A DNA stretch of 64,000 bases from Fodinibacter sp963811825 (GCA_963811825.1 CAWESS010000037.1:62001-126000), one strand, 5' to 3'; shown: positions 11,616-20,747, counted from the first letter of the stretch. Made by a program: numbers and translations. Notes: a model not told the origin generated them from the sequence alone.

Positions 11616-12388
11616 GGGTGCAGCCCGCACTCGGTCTTGGCGAAGCCGGCCCAGCGACCGGCGCGCGGGTCCTCGCCCGGTGCGACGCGCTTCGTGCAGG
11701 GCTCGCAGCCGATCGACGGGTAGCCGTCGGAGAGCAGGAGGTTCACCGGCACGCGGCGGTCGGTCGCGTAGTCGAGCAGGTCGTCGAACGACCAGGCGGC
11801 GAGCGGGTTGAGCTTGACGAGGCCGAACTGCTCGTCGAAGGTCACGAGCGGGGTGTCGGCGCGGGTCGGACCCTCCTCGCGGCGCACCCCGGTGACCCAG
11901 GCCTCGTACCCGGCGAGAGCGGCCTTCAGCGGCTCGACCTTGCGCATGCGGCAGCAGGCGGCGGGGTCGCGGTCGTGCAGCCTGGGCCCGTACCGGGCGT
12001 CCTGCTCGGCGACCGTGAGCTGGGGCAGGACGTCGACGATGGTGACGTCGAGCTCGTGCTCCACCTGGTTGCGGGTGCCGTAGGTCTCGGCGAAGTGGTA
12101 GCCGGTGTCGAGGAAGAGCACGTCGACCCCGGGGGCCTGCTGTGCGACGACGTGGGGGAGCACGGCATCCGCCATGCTGCACGCGACCGCGAGGCTTCCG
12201 GGGAAGGTGCGCGCCGCCCAGGCCGAGACCTCCGCGGCATCCGCCTCGGTGCCGTCGGGGCGGTGCGCGGCCGAGAGGAGGCGCTCACCCTCGGCGGCGA
12301 GCGCGCGCAGCTCGTCGGTGGTTCGGCGAGCGGGAGGGCTGGTGGGGGTGGTCGTGGCGGTGGTGGTCGTGGCCTGGTCTGCGCTCAT
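11612..12388 (-). CDS. cysH: assimilatory adenylyl-sulfate (APS) reductase, CysH family
   Basis: Reduces APS to sulfite with thioredoxin-derived electrons. The 258 residues include a PP-loop domain (SLAVACSMADAVLPH, LFLDTGYHF). The paired cysteines CCRMRK and CEPC that hold the 4Fe-4S cluster of APS-type (bacterial/plant-like) reductases are present. The C-terminal ECGLH carries the catalytic cysteine. The cluster cysteines argue for APS rather than PAPS as substrate, consistent with no cysC gene in the window. The start overlaps the sir stop (ATGA). Confidence 0.93.
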   Translation of the reverse strand: MSADQATTTTATTTPTSPPARRTTDELRALAAEGERLLSAAHRPDGTEADAAEVSAWAARTFPGSLAVACSMADAVLPHVVAQQAPGVDVLFLDTGYHFAETYGTRNQVEHELDVTIVDVLPQLTVAEQDARYGPRLHDRDPAACCRMRKVEPLKAALAGYEAWVTGVRREEGPTRADTPLVTFDEQFGLVKLNPLAAWSFDDLLDYATDRRVPVNLLLSDGYPSIGCEPCTKRVAPGEDPRAGRWAGFAKTECGLHP

Positions 12389-14100
12389 CGCAGCTCCTCC
12401 TCGTCGACGCGGTGGGCCCAGCTGGCGAACGTCTCTCCGGCGGAGCGCTGGTCGAGCCAGCGGCGCACGAGGCGCTCGACGAGGTCGGGCAGGTCAGCGG
12501 CGGTGACCTTCAGGCCGCGCACGGTGCGCCCGAGGCCCGCCTCGTCGCGGTCGGCCGAGGCCAGGCCGCCACCGAGGTGCACCTGGAACCCGGGCTGCTG
12601 GACGTCGTCGACGGTGACGATCATCCCCTTGAGGCCGATGTCGGCGACCTGGATGCGGGCGCACGAGTTGGGGCAGCCGTTGACGTTGAGGGTCACGGGG
12701 GTGTCGAGCTGGTCGGTGACGTCGGCGAGCCGCTGCTCGAGCTCGGCGATGGCCGTGGCCGCGGCGGCCTTGGTCTCGACGATGGCGAGCTTGCAGAACT
12801 CGATGCCGGTGCACGCCATCGTGTGGCGGCGGAAGGGGCTCGGGGCCACCGACAGGCCCAGGGCGTCGAGCCCGGTGACGAGCTCGTCGAGGTGGGCCGG
12901 GGGCACGTCGAGCACGACGAGCTTCTGGTGCGGGGTGAGGCGCACCCGGTCGGTGCCGGCGGCTGCCATGGCGTCGGCCAGGCCGGTGAGCACGTCGCCA
13001 CTGATGCGGCCGACGACCGGGGCGGCACCGACGTAGTGGTTGCCGTCCTTCTGCAGGTGCACGCCGACGTGGTCGCCGGGGCCGGACGCGGGGGCCGGGG
13101 GAGGGCCGTCGGGCAGGGCGCGCCCGAGGTACTCGGTCTCGAGCACCTCGCGGAACTTCGCAGGGCCCCACTCGGCGAGGAGGAACTTCAGGCGGGCCTT
13201 GGTGCGCATCCGGCGGTAGCCGTAGTCGCGGAAGATGCGGATGACGCCGAGCCACACCTCGGCGGCCTCGTCAGGGGCGACGAAGACGCCGACCCGCTCG
13301 GCCAGGCGGGGCGCCGTGGACAGGCCGCCACCGACCCACAGGTCGTAGCCCGCGCCGAGCTCGGGGTGGACGACACCGACGAGCGAGACGTCGTTGATCT
13401 CGTGGACGACGTCCAGGCTCGGGTGGCCGGTGATGGCCGACTTGAACTTGCGGGGGAGGTTGGCGAGCTCGGGGTCGCCGATGAAGCGGCTCGTGATCTC
13501 GTCGATGACCGGCGTGGGGTCGAGGATCTCGTCGGCCGCGATGCCCGCGAGCGGGCTGCCGAGGATGACGCGCGGGGTGTCGCCACACGCCTCGGTCGTC
13601 TGGAGCCCGACCTCCTCGAGGCGCCGCCAGATCTCCGGGACGTCCTCGACCCGGATCCAGTGGTACTGGATGTTCTGGCGGTCGCTGATGTCCGCGGTGC
13701 CGCGGGCGAAGTCGTGGCTGATGTCGGCGAGCACGCGCAGCTGGCGCAGGGTCAGCGCGCCACCGTCGAGGCGCACCCGGAGCATGAAGTACTCGTCGGA
13801 GAGCTCGGTGTCGTCGAGCTGCGCGGTGCGCCCGCCGTCGATGCCGGGCTTGCGCTGGGTGTACAGGCCCCACCACCGGAAGCGGCCGCTGAGGTCCTGC
13901 GGGGGGATCGAGGCGAAGCCGTCGCGCGAGTAGATCTGCTCGATGCGCTCGCGGACGTTGAGGCCACCGTCCTCCTGCTTCCACACCTCGTTGGCGTTGA
14001 GCGGCTCCTTGCCGTCGACCGCCCACTGGCCGTTCGAGCGCCCGGCCCGGGGTGGGCGCAGGGCCCGACCGGTCGGGCCGTCGGTCGTCTGTGCGGTCAT
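12385..14100 (-). CDS. sir: ferredoxin-dependent sulfite (nitrite/sulfite) reductase
   Basis: Six-electron reduction of sulfite to sulfide using siroheme and a 4Fe-4S cluster. It is 571 residues long. Two ferredoxin-like half domains and two siroheme-binding domains are visible: RTKARLKFLLAEWG, the DRQNIQYHWI motif, then the cluster ligands CTGIEFC and NGCPNSC. The chemistry next door (cysH-cysD-cysN-cobA) argues for sulfite over nitrite. I chose the ATG at 14100; the ORF runs in frame a further 105 bases upstream, into a leader that contains adjacent Cys codons. It is the first gene of the operon. Confidence 0.94.
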   Translation of the reverse strand: MTAQTTDGPTGRALRPPRAGRSNGQWAVDGKEPLNANEVWKQEDGGLNVRERIEQIYSRDGFASIPPQDLSGRFRWWGLYTQRKPGIDGGRTAQLDDTELSDEYFMLRVRLDGGALTLRQLRVLADISHDFARGTADISDRQNIQYHWIRVEDVPEIWRRLEEVGLQTTEACGDTPRVILGSPLAGIAADEILDPTPVIDEITSRFIGDPELANLPRKFKSAITGHPSLDVVHEINDVSLVGVVHPELGAGYDLWVGGGLSTAPRLAERVGVFVAPDEAAEVWLGVIRIFRDYGYRRMRTKARLKFLLAEWGPAKFREVLETEYLGRALPDGPPPAPASGPGDHVGVHLQKDGNHYVGAAPVVGRISGDVLTGLADAMAAAGTDRVRLTPHQKLVVLDVPPAHLDELVTGLDALGLSVAPSPFRRHTMACTGIEFCKLAIVETKAAAATAIAELEQRLADVTDQLDTPVTLNVNGCPNSCARIQVADIGLKGMIVTVDDVQQPGFQVHLGGGLASADRDEAGLGRTVRGLKVTAADLPDLVERLVRRWLDQRSAGETFASWAHRVDEEELR

Positions 14101-14225
14101 GGTCTCCACCGGGTCGTCAGGGTTGGCAAGGTCAGCAGGGCAGCAGGCAGCGGTCAGCGGCAGCCGCAAAGGATTAGCAGCAGTGATCAAATGTATAACG
14201 TCCAATTACCTGAAGACTCGTCGTC
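14101..14225 (-). promoter_or_regulatory. leader of the sulfate-assimilation operon with Cys-Cys codon pairs
   Basis: The leader upstream of sir is AT-richer at its far end (14180-14215), where TTGGAC and TATACATT could form a promoter on the minus strand. One frame ends DHCC-stop, with TGC TGC at 14177-14182 and TAA at 14174-14176. The frame continuous with sir has another Cys-Cys pair (14140-14145). In mycobacteria short polycysteine leader ORFs attenuate cysteine operons; that this is one is inference, since I see no clear start codon for the DHCC frame. Confidence 0.35.
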
Positions 14226-14249
14226 CACGATGTGGTCCCGGGCGTATGC

Positions 14250-14265
14250 TCGAACACGTGTTCGA
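14250..14265. promoter_or_regulatory. LexA (SOS) box
   Basis: Perfect 16-bp palindrome TCGAACACGTGTTCGA, matching the actinobacterial LexA consensus TCGAAC-N4-GTTCGA in every fixed position. It directly follows TATGCT (14245-14250), a good -10 hexamer, so bound LexA would cover the transcription start. The gene controlled is the plus-strand gene that begins inside the box; the sir operon promoter lies about 50 bases away on the other strand and could also be affected. Confidence 0.85.
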
Positions 14266-14695
14266 GAACCCGCCGCTGCGCACCGGGAGTCCGGCCTCCC
14301 CGGCACGCCAGCGCGCGGCATCCGGCTCGGGTCCGGGCGGTCCGGCGGGGTGGCCGAACGGGGTGCCCCCACCGGGGGAGCGGGGCTGGGACCACCGGGC
14401 CACCGCCTGGTTGCTCGACCACTGCCCACCCGACTACCGGCTCTACCCGGCGTGGCGACGGCATCCGGTGGCGTTGGCCTGGTTCACGGTGCGCCACCTC
14501 GACGCGCAGCTCGACGCGATGCGCTCGGCCTACCGTGAGGTGCGGGTCGAGCTCGTCGACGACATCGGCCCGGAAGGGGTGGCCCAGGTGCTCGGTGACC
14601 TCGAGTGCGAGGGGGTGCGGCTGCTGTCGGCTCGACGCGCCGCCGGCCTGCTCCTGGACGCCCTGCGCGGGCTGGAGTTCGTCCCGAAGCTCTGA
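14258..14695 (+). CDS. small SOS-controlled protein of unknown function
   Basis: About 145 residues, soluble, Pro/Gly-rich for the first 40 and then a compact helical domain (WDHRATAWLLDHCPPDYRLY, HPVALAWFTVRHLDAQLDA, GPEGVAQVLGDLECEGVRLL, LRGLEFVPKL). It resembles an uncharacterised actinobacterial family I have seen without a name. GTG 14258 lies 7 bases after a TATGCT -10 box, ideal for a leaderless transcript; ATG 14246, four codons earlier, lies within the promoter. The LexA box overlaps the start, so induction by DNA damage is predicted. A terminator stem follows 10 bases after the stop. Confidence 0.7.
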   Translation: MFENPPLRTGSPASPARQRAASGSGPGGPAGWPNGVPPPGERGWDHRATAWLLDHCPPDYRLYPAWRRHPVALAWFTVRHLDAQLDAMRSAYREVRVELVDDIGPEGVAQVLGDLECEGVRLLSARRAAGLLLDALRGLEFVPKL

Positions 14696-14704
14696 CCCGA
14701 TCGC

Positions 14705-14742
14705 CCGCTGGCCCCACCCTCGCGTGAGGGTGGGGCCAGCGG
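14705..14742. terminator. strong hairpin terminator
   Basis: A perfect 17-bp inverted repeat (14705-14721 and 14726-14742) with a four-base GCGT loop follows the LexA-controlled gene and also faces the convergent secreted-protein gene. Confidence 0.85.
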
Positions 14743-14749
14743 CTGTCTC

Positions 14750-14801
14750 GGCCGGGGTCTGACGGCCGGGGTCTGACGGCCGGGGTCTGACGGCCGGGGT
14801 C
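14750..14801. repeat. 14-bp tandem repeat, 3.7 copies
   Basis: GGCCGGGGTCTGAC is repeated head to tail starting at 14750, 14764 and 14778, with a fourth partial copy from 14792 running into GGCC-rich DNA. It is non-coding, between a terminator and the end of the secreted-protein gene. It is likely variable in copy number. Confidence 0.9.
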
Positions 14802-14824
14802 GGCCGGCCGGGGCGAGGTCGTGC

Positions 14825-16884
14825 TCAGTGGCGCACGACGAGCCCGTCGATGGTCACCGTTCCCGTTGACAGGGTCGTCAGCTTCAGTGATCCCGTGAGG
14901 GTGCTGGCGGATGCAGGAACCCAGAGCACCTGCTGGTTGGTGACGCTGGGCGATCGCAGGGAGATGGTGCCCAGCTTGGCCTTGCCGATCGTGACGGCGA
15001 CCTCACCGCACGTCGGGCACGTCGTCGCGACGATGCCGATCTGCACACCGGAGACTCCGGCGAGGCTGAGTGAGGCCTTGCGCTTCTCGGTGCTGGTCCA
15101 GGTGCCGTACAGGTGCTCCGGCGATGTCCCGAGAGTCCACCCACCACCGCGAGCGAGAGACCGGTCATCCGCCGGCGCCACGGTGCAGTGCTCACCCGAC
15201 CACCCGCCGACGTTTCCGGCGACGTCGGTCGCCCGCGCGGAGAAGCAGTACTGGTGGCCTCGGTCAGCGGCCACGGTCGTGCTCGTCAGGGTGGTGCCCT
15301 GAAGGGCTGGTGGCATGACGTGGGCTCCGAGAGCGGAACTCGCGGAGGCGCTTCGATACCGCACGTCGTACCCCTTGACCCCGCTGCCGCCCAGGTCCGT
15401 GGCTGACCAGGACAGCGCGATGCTCTCACCCATCGTGACCGGCGCCGGTGGAGCCACCGTGGCCGTGGGTGCCGTGGTGTCGGTCGGAGTCGGGGTGACG
15501 GTCGGGGTGGGTGTCGGGGTGACGGTGGGGGTGGGAGTCGGGGTGAGGGTGGGTGTCGGGGTGACGGTCGGGGTGACGGTGGGGGTCGGGGTCGGCGTGG
15601 TTCCTCCCGTGCCGGCGTACCCGACCGGGAGCCACTCCGTCAGCGCCCAGGGGAAGTCGTTCACCGTGAGGTTGCCCCCGAGGGCGTTGCTCGCTGCACC
15701 TCCGGCCGCCCAGGGGTTGGGCGCTGCGTCACCCATTCCGAACGGAGACTCGAGGTTGAACGCCATGGTCCAGAAGTTCTGGTCCGAGACGATGCCTCCG
15801 TGGGTCTGCACGGCCTTGGCGATCATCGCCGACAAGGGGCTCAGGTTCAGCGTGTCGATGTCCAGGTTCGCCGGGAAGGTGAACACCTGACCTTCGGCCG
15901 GAGCGTCGGCATCGGCCAGCTTGCCGTCCGACGCCTTCGCGGGGAAGGAGATGAGGCCTGCCTTTGCCGAGGGGAATGTCGCCGAGACCATGTGGTTGAT
16001 CTCGCCGCGGGTGACCTCCTCCGCGCCGATCTGGGTCAGCTCGTTGGCAATGCCGACCACCGAGCTGCTGCCCTGGACGTACCCGAGCCAGTAGTTGTCG
16101 GCGGTCACGTTCGACCCGTTGGTGTAGAGGTAGGAGGCGTTGGCGTACGTCAGCTCAGTGGCGCTGAGGCGCGTCACCCCGAAGTAACCCCGGAGGATGC
16201 CGGTGCCCCTGTCGAAGATCGCCAGCGCGTGGTCGCCACCGGCCGACGGCTTGGCCCACGAGGGGAGGGGAACCTGCCCTGAGGTGATGGACATCAGCTT
16301 GGGGAAGGTCGTCACACGCGCGTCCGTGGTGGAGAAGGTGGCCAGCTCCTGGTGGGGGTTTGCCGAGTCGACGGTGTAGATGGGGATGTTGTCGTTGCCG
16401 CCGACTCCGGCACCGACGTTGATCGAGGTGCGCAGCCACGAGGAGAACGTCGCGGGCAGGTAGCGAGCGGGCAGGTCCTTGACGAGGGTGGCGATGGCGG
16501 CGGAGTTCGCGGCCCGTGGAGCGGTCCCCACCTCTCGGGTGGCCATCGAGCCCTCCGCCAGGTAGGCGTCCGGGTCCAGTGGCGATGACTCCTGGACCGC
16601 CTTGAGCTGTCAGCGGTCCGGGTCGCGATGATCGGGGCCAGCCGAGGGATCGTGGAGGTGTCCGGGGTGGTGTAGCACAGCGGGCCGGCGGCGATGTCGC
16701 CTCCGGTCGGGCGGTAGGCGAAGCCGGCGTAGACGCAGCCCGTGGAAGGGTTCAGTCCGGTGGCCGTGTTGGACGACCCCCCGGCGGGGGAGATGACGGT
16801 TGCTTGTGAGACTGCGGTTGCACTGATGAGAGCGAGTGTCGCGCTGAGGCAAGCAGCAACGCGAACGGTTGTGGCGCGTGTCAT
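14825..16884 (-). pseudogene. large secreted protein with Thr-Pro linker and FnIII domain, one frameshift
   Basis: An exported protein of about 686 residues once a break near 16605 is repaired with one base. Signal peptide: residues 1-30, with CLSATLALISATAVSQA. A domain of about 370 residues follows, rich in beta-type sequence and with no motif I can name; it contains DNYWLGYVQG and GGIVSDQNFWTMAFNLESPFG. Then come an approximately 40-residue Thr-Pro/Val linker (15468-15605), an FnIII domain (SIALSWSATDLGGSGVKGYD), and a C-terminal domain with CPTC. The ATG at 16884 has AAAGGTGA upstream, preferred over the GTG at 16893. A cell-surface polymer-binding or -degrading role is possible but unproven. 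Confidence 0.65.
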
Positions 16885-17350
16885 GGACGTCACCTTTCGG
16901 GTGATGGGTCAGACCTTGCTCGTGGTTCGACGCGTGCCTTCGACGGGGCGTCACGCGTCGAGATGGACCGCGCGGCGGGCGCGTCGAATCGCTCACCGCG
17001 GGTCTCTCGTGACGATCTGGGCCGCCCGGTCCGGCGGGCGACGACATCGGCCTGGCAAACTTGGCTGGCTTGTAGTTGGCCGATCAACTACAAGACGATG
17101 AGGCGGTCCGGCTCATTACGAGGATGCCCACCTGACGCAGCTCAGCGGCGATCAAAAAAGAAAACTCGCCCAGGCGCGTAATACGTGGGGCGCGACGTCG
17201 TCATTTCACTGTGCGAGTCGTTGTCGCGAGTGCCACCACGCGGGTTTGCAGGTCGTGGGGATCCAGGGGATCCCGCGGCCTGGGCCATTGGCGTGGCCGC
17301 CATCGGACCGCAGTTGCGGGCTTGGCACCGACGCGGGCGGGTGGTGCCCC
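16885..17350. other. divergent intergenic region, no gene seen
   Basis: 466 bases between the start of the secreted-protein gene (minus) and that of the GGDEF-EAL gene (plus). No convincing coding frame. It is AT-richer around 17060-17180, where an inverted repeat and an A-rich tract (AAAAAAGAAAA, near 17154-17164) occur, so it probably holds both promoters. I looked for a cyclic-di-GMP riboswitch core and did not find one. Confidence 0.6.
17069..17094. promoter_or_regulatory. 10-bp inverted repeat, candidate operator
   Basis: CTTGTAGTTG (17069-17078) and CAACTACAAG (17085-17094) are perfect reverse complements separated by GCCGAT. The repeat is low in GC for this genome and sits between two divergent genes, which fits a dimeric repressor site better than a terminator. 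The regulator is unknown. Confidence 0.55.
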
Positions 17351-19669
17351 GTGAGCGGATCAACGCTGCCCCCGCCGCGCCCGCGGGACCAACGCTTCCG
17401 CCGGCGGGTCGACGCCGCGATGCGCCTGGCGTCGGGGGCCAACCTCGCCTATGCGCTGAGCGTGATGATCCTGTTCGTGTACGTCGCGCGACCGCAGTTC
17501 ACGACATTTGGCCGGGTCTGGATGGCCCTGGCCATCCCCTTCGCGGCCCTGTCGGTGACAGCTCTCTGGGTCGGAAGACGTCGAAGCCCTGTCGTCAGGC
17601 AGTGGTACCTGCGGATATTGGCCTCTGCCTGGACCTTCCAGGCCGCGGTCAACCTGCTCCTGGTGATCTATCTGCTTCCACGGGTGGACTCGGGGCGACA
17701 GATGGTCCTGGTGGCAACCTTCGCCGGCACCCTCGGCACCGGGGCCATCGTCATGTCGACCCTGCGCTCCTGGGGAATCCTGTGGGTTGTCGTCCACGTG
17801 GTGTTCATCGCCCCTGCCTTCTTGGCCATGGGGGAACCCGCCTACGAGGTGCTGACCCTCCTCCTGCTCGTGTACGCAGGGACGCTCATCGTCGCCGTCA
17901 TCTACCTGGCAGACTCCTTCAAGCGCCGCGCCCTTGCGGAAGAGGTTGCTTTGCGATCGCAGCAGGTTGTCGAGCTGCTCTTGGGCGACTTCGAGGACGG
18001 CTCGCGTGACTGGCTGTGGGAGATCGGCACGGACGGCATCTTCACGCGCGCGTCGGAGCGGCTGGCCGAGGTCTCGGGGAACTCGGCGCGGGAGTTGCTC
18101 AGGACCAGTCTGACGGACCTGTTGGGCAGCCTGACGAAGGGGTCAGAACCGGGAGGTGTTGCCCTGGGTGAGCTGACGGCGGCGATGACTCGCGGGCAGG
18201 GCATCCGAGACCTCGTCATCCCGGTGCACGTCGAGGGCGCCGAACGCTGGTGGTCCCTGTCGGCGAAGCCGATACTCTCGGCGGAGGGAGCCGTCCTCGG
18301 GTGGCGTGGTGTGGGGGCCGACGTCACGGACGCCCATGTCCGCGAGCAGGAGATGGTGCAGCTCGCCCAGACCGACCCCTTGACGGGGTTGGCGAATCGT
18401 CGGATGTTCCAGGTCCACCTTCACGCGCTGCTGCACGACGCGCCGTCGGGGCAGGCGTGCGTGTTGGCGATCTTCGACCTCGACAACTTCAAGTCGGTCA
18501 ACGACACGCTGGGCCATGCCGTCGGCGACGAACTCCTCGTCCAGGTGGCCGCACGGCTCGGGTCACAGGACCGCTCGGACTTCGTGGCGCGCCTGGGCGG
18601 GGATGAGTTCGCGGTCATCGTTCATCGTGAGGTGCTCCCGGAGTTTCCCGAGACCCTGTTCGTCCCCTACCAGGACGCCTTCACCGAACGGTTCATCGTG
18701 CGAGGCAACCGCATCCAGATCACCGCCAGTGTCGGGCTGGCTCGCAGCGCGCCCCCCGCGGTCAGCGCCGAGGAGCTGGTGCGGATGGCTGACCTCGCGC
18801 TGTACGACGCGAAGGGGATCGGCGCCGGAAGGATGAGCGTGTTCACGCCCGCGATGAGCATTCGTGCCCACCATCGCGCGTCGTTGCTCGCCGATCTCGA
18901 TCGGGCGATCGACGAGGACCAGTTCGTCTTCTACTACCAGCCTCAGCACGACGTGGCGACGGGAAAGGTGGTGGGTACCGAAGCGCTCCTGCGCTGGCAG
19001 CACCCGAGGCGCGGACTGCTGCCGCCCTCTGCCTTCCTCGATGCGGCCGAGGAGTCCGGACTCATCGTGCCCATCGGGGCGTTGATGCTGCGCCACGCGT
19101 GCCGTCGGCTGAGGACCCTCGGCGGCACCATCAGGCTTTCGGTCAACGTGTCGCTGGTCGAGATCGCCGACCCGGACTTCCTGGATCGTGTCGAGCAGGT
19201 GGTCACGGAGTTCGGTGTCGATCCGAGCCGGCTCGAGTTCGAGGTCACCGAGTCCGTGGCGGCGACGAACCGGTCCGACTCAGTGCTTCGTGAACTTCGT
19301 CAGCTGGGCGTGAGGGTCGCCGTGGACCACTTCGGAACCGGCTACTCCTCGCTGGCCCGCCTCAAGGCCATGCCCGTCGACCTGCTGAAGGTCGACGGCG
19401 CCTTTGCGACCGCACTCGGTGCGGCAGATCCGCGGTCACGGGACGCTGCACTGGTTGTCATGAAGTCGGTCGTCGACATCGCGCGCGTCCTCGGCGTGCA
19501 GACACTGGCCGAGGGGATCGAGCGGCCCGAACAGCTGGCGCAGGTCCGGGAACTGGGATTCGACCTCGTCCAGGGATTCTTCGTCGCGACCCCGGTGCCG
19601 GAGCTCAAGCGACACCTTTCGGTCGTGGAGCCACCACACGACGGGCAGCAATCAGGCGGGAGTCCGTAA
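17351..19669 (+). CDS. membrane PAS-GGDEF-EAL protein (c-di-GMP signalling)
   Basis: Makes and/or degrades cyclic di-GMP. Start GTG 17351 gives 772 residues; a TTG at 17246 would add 35 poor-quality residues. About five membrane helices (residues 30-190), a PAS-like domain (200-325), then GGDEF with an intact RLGGDEFAVIV site (about 412-422) and FDLDNFKSVND. The EAL domain has EALLRW (Glu544), SVNVS, FEVTES, KVDG, AEGIE and VQGF, but the metal-binding DDFGTG is DHFGTG (Asp659-His660). Cyclase activity is therefore expected; phosphodiesterase activity may be reduced or metal-altered. The next gene is a sigma factor. Confidence 0.9.
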   Translation: MSGSTLPPPRPRDQRFRRRVDAAMRLASGANLAYALSVMILFVYVARPQFTTFGRVWMALAIPFAALSVTALWVGRRRSPVVRQWYLRILASAWTFQAAVNLLLVIYLLPRVDSGRQMVLVATFAGTLGTGAIVMSTLRSWGILWVVVHVVFIAPAFLAMGEPAYEVLTLLLLVYAGTLIVAVIYLADSFKRRALAEEVALRSQQVVELLLGDFEDGSRDWLWEIGTDGIFTRASERLAEVSGNSARELLRTSLTDLLGSLTKGSEPGGVALGELTAAMTRGQGIRDLVIPVHVEGAERWWSLSAKPILSAEGAVLGWRGVGADVTDAHVREQEMVQLAQTDPLTGLANRRMFQVHLHALLHDAPSGQACVLAIFDLDNFKSVNDTLGHAVGDELLVQVAARLGSQDRSDFVARLGGDEFAVIVHREVLPEFPETLFVPYQDAFTERFIVRGNRIQITASVGLARSAPPAVSAEELVRMADLALYDAKGIGAGRMSVFTPAMSIRAHHRASLLADLDRAIDEDQFVFYYQPQHDVATGKVVGTEALLRWQHPRRGLLPPSAFLDAAEESGLIVPIGALMLRHACRRLRTLGGTIRLSVNVSLVEIADPDFLDRVEQVVTEFGVDPSRLEFEVTESVAATNRSDSVLRELRQLGVRVAVDHFGTGYSSLARLKAMPVDLLKVDGAFATALGAADPRSRDAALVVMKSVVDIARVLGVQTLAEGIERPEQLAQVRELGFDLVQGFFVATPVPELKRHLSVVEPPHDGQQSGGSP

Positions 19670-19978
19670 GGGCGAGAGCCACGTTGGCGTCTTGACAGGT
19701 GAAGACGCATCACGCAGCGCGTTGGCGGCAGTCAGCCAGGGCTCACTCGGCGGGGATGCCAGAACCAGAACCATGACCACGGCTTCATGCCGCGAAGGGC
19801 TCCACGTCGAGGGGAGGGGTGAGCACAGTGCCAGCGTCCGTCAGGTGCGCGGGGACGTCCTTCCCGCACCCGGAGCCCCGTGCGGGCACGGTGCTCGTCG
19901 TCGCCGGGCCTGGGGGAGTACGCTCAGGAACGGATTTCCGGCGCTGGAGCACGACAAGACAATCCACGGGGGGGTGCC
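19670..19978. other. intergenic region, no convincing gene
   Basis: About 310 bases between the GGDEF-EAL gene and the sigma factor. A TTGACA lies near 19693 without a matching -10. GGAAC at 19927-19931 could be the -35 of an ECF-type autoregulated promoter, but I cannot identify the -10. An open frame here has no recognisable protein. Confidence 0.4.
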
Positions 19979-20623
19979 ATGCCTGATGTGCAGGGCAGTG
20001 GCCTTCCCGCCCCCCGTCCGGACTGGACCCCACGCGTCTGGGAGATCGACGACGACGGAGACACGCCTGCCAGCGATGCGGAACTGTTGCTGGCGGTTCG
20101 TCAAGGCGACATGGTGGCATGCGCCCGCCTCTATGTCCGGCACCACGACGCAGCCCTTCGCGCAGCACGGGCCATCGGCGGGCCGGGGATCGCTGAGGAC
20201 CTGGTGGCGGAGGCCTTCACCAAGGTCCTGAGCGCGTTGCTGAAGGGAATGGGCCCTGATCGAGCGCTGCGCCCGTACCTGTTCGCCACGATCCGCACGG
20301 TCTACGTGGACACCGTGCGAAAGAGCTCACACGAGCTGCCGACGGCGGAGTTCGAGCACTACGACGATGGCCGGCCGGACGACAGTGAGTCCGTGCTGGA
20401 GCGCTCGATGTTGGCTGAGCTGATGGGACAGCTGCCCCCGAGGTGGAGCGAGATCCTCTGGCGGACGGTCGTTCTGGGCGAGCCGTTGGCCGTGGTCGCC
20501 GCCAAGATGGGGTTGAACCCCAATGCTGCCGCCGCCCTGAACTTTCGCGCTCGGGCCGGGCTGCGGCGCGCGTACGAGGAGCAGTTGGCCAGTGACGGCG
20601 CTGTTGAGGCCAGCGGCGCCTGA
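19979..20623 (+). CDS. sigma-70-family (ECF-like) sigma factor
   Basis: 214 residues. Region 2 is seen at about 35-105 (DAELLLAVRQGDMVACARLY, DLVAEAFTKVL, LRPYLFATIRTVYVD), and region 4 at about 140-200 (MLAELMGQLPPRWSEILWRT, LGEPLAVVAAKMGLNPNAAAALNFRARAGLR). No C-terminal anti-sigma or sensor domain is present, and no anti-sigma gene lies next to it. The ATG 19979 follows a GGGGGG tract; longer starts read out-of-family sequence. The region-4 helix contains the NPNAAA variation seen in actinobacterial sigma factors. Regulon unknown. Confidence 0.85.
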   Translation: MPDVQGSGLPAPRPDWTPRVWEIDDDGDTPASDAELLLAVRQGDMVACARLYVRHHDAALRAARAIGGPGIAEDLVAEAFTKVLSALLKGMGPDRALRPYLFATIRTVYVDTVRKSSHELPTAEFEHYDDGRPDDSESVLERSMLAELMGQLPPRWSEILWRTVVLGEPLAVVAAKMGLNPNAAAALNFRARAGLRRAYEEQLASDGAVEASGA

Positions 20624-20747
20624 GCAGGCCGAGTTCGGCCTTGGGAGGCTGTCTCGGCTTACACGTCCGACCCACCCACCACCCCTCCGGCGGATGCCGC
20701 CTAGACTTGCCGGGTTCGTGTGCGCATAGACCAGGAGGTGGGCATCG

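Noticed and set aside
8826..11723. 965-residue plus-strand open frame
   Set aside because: It is the complementary shadow of cobA-cysN-cysD; the protein is Gly/Arg/His/Val-rich low-complexity without any family motif.
15468..15605. CRISPR- or satellite-like repeat
   Set aside because: It is the coding repeat for the Thr-Pro/Val linker of the secreted protein; there are no unique spacers.
16885..17350. Cyclic-di-GMP riboswitch upstream of the GGDEF-EAL gene
   Set aside because: No conserved core was recognised; the only structure is the 10-bp inverted repeat.
19692..20231. Alternative open frame over the sigma-factor promoter
   Set aside because: It overlaps the sigma gene in another frame, lacks a ribosome site and has no recognisable domain.
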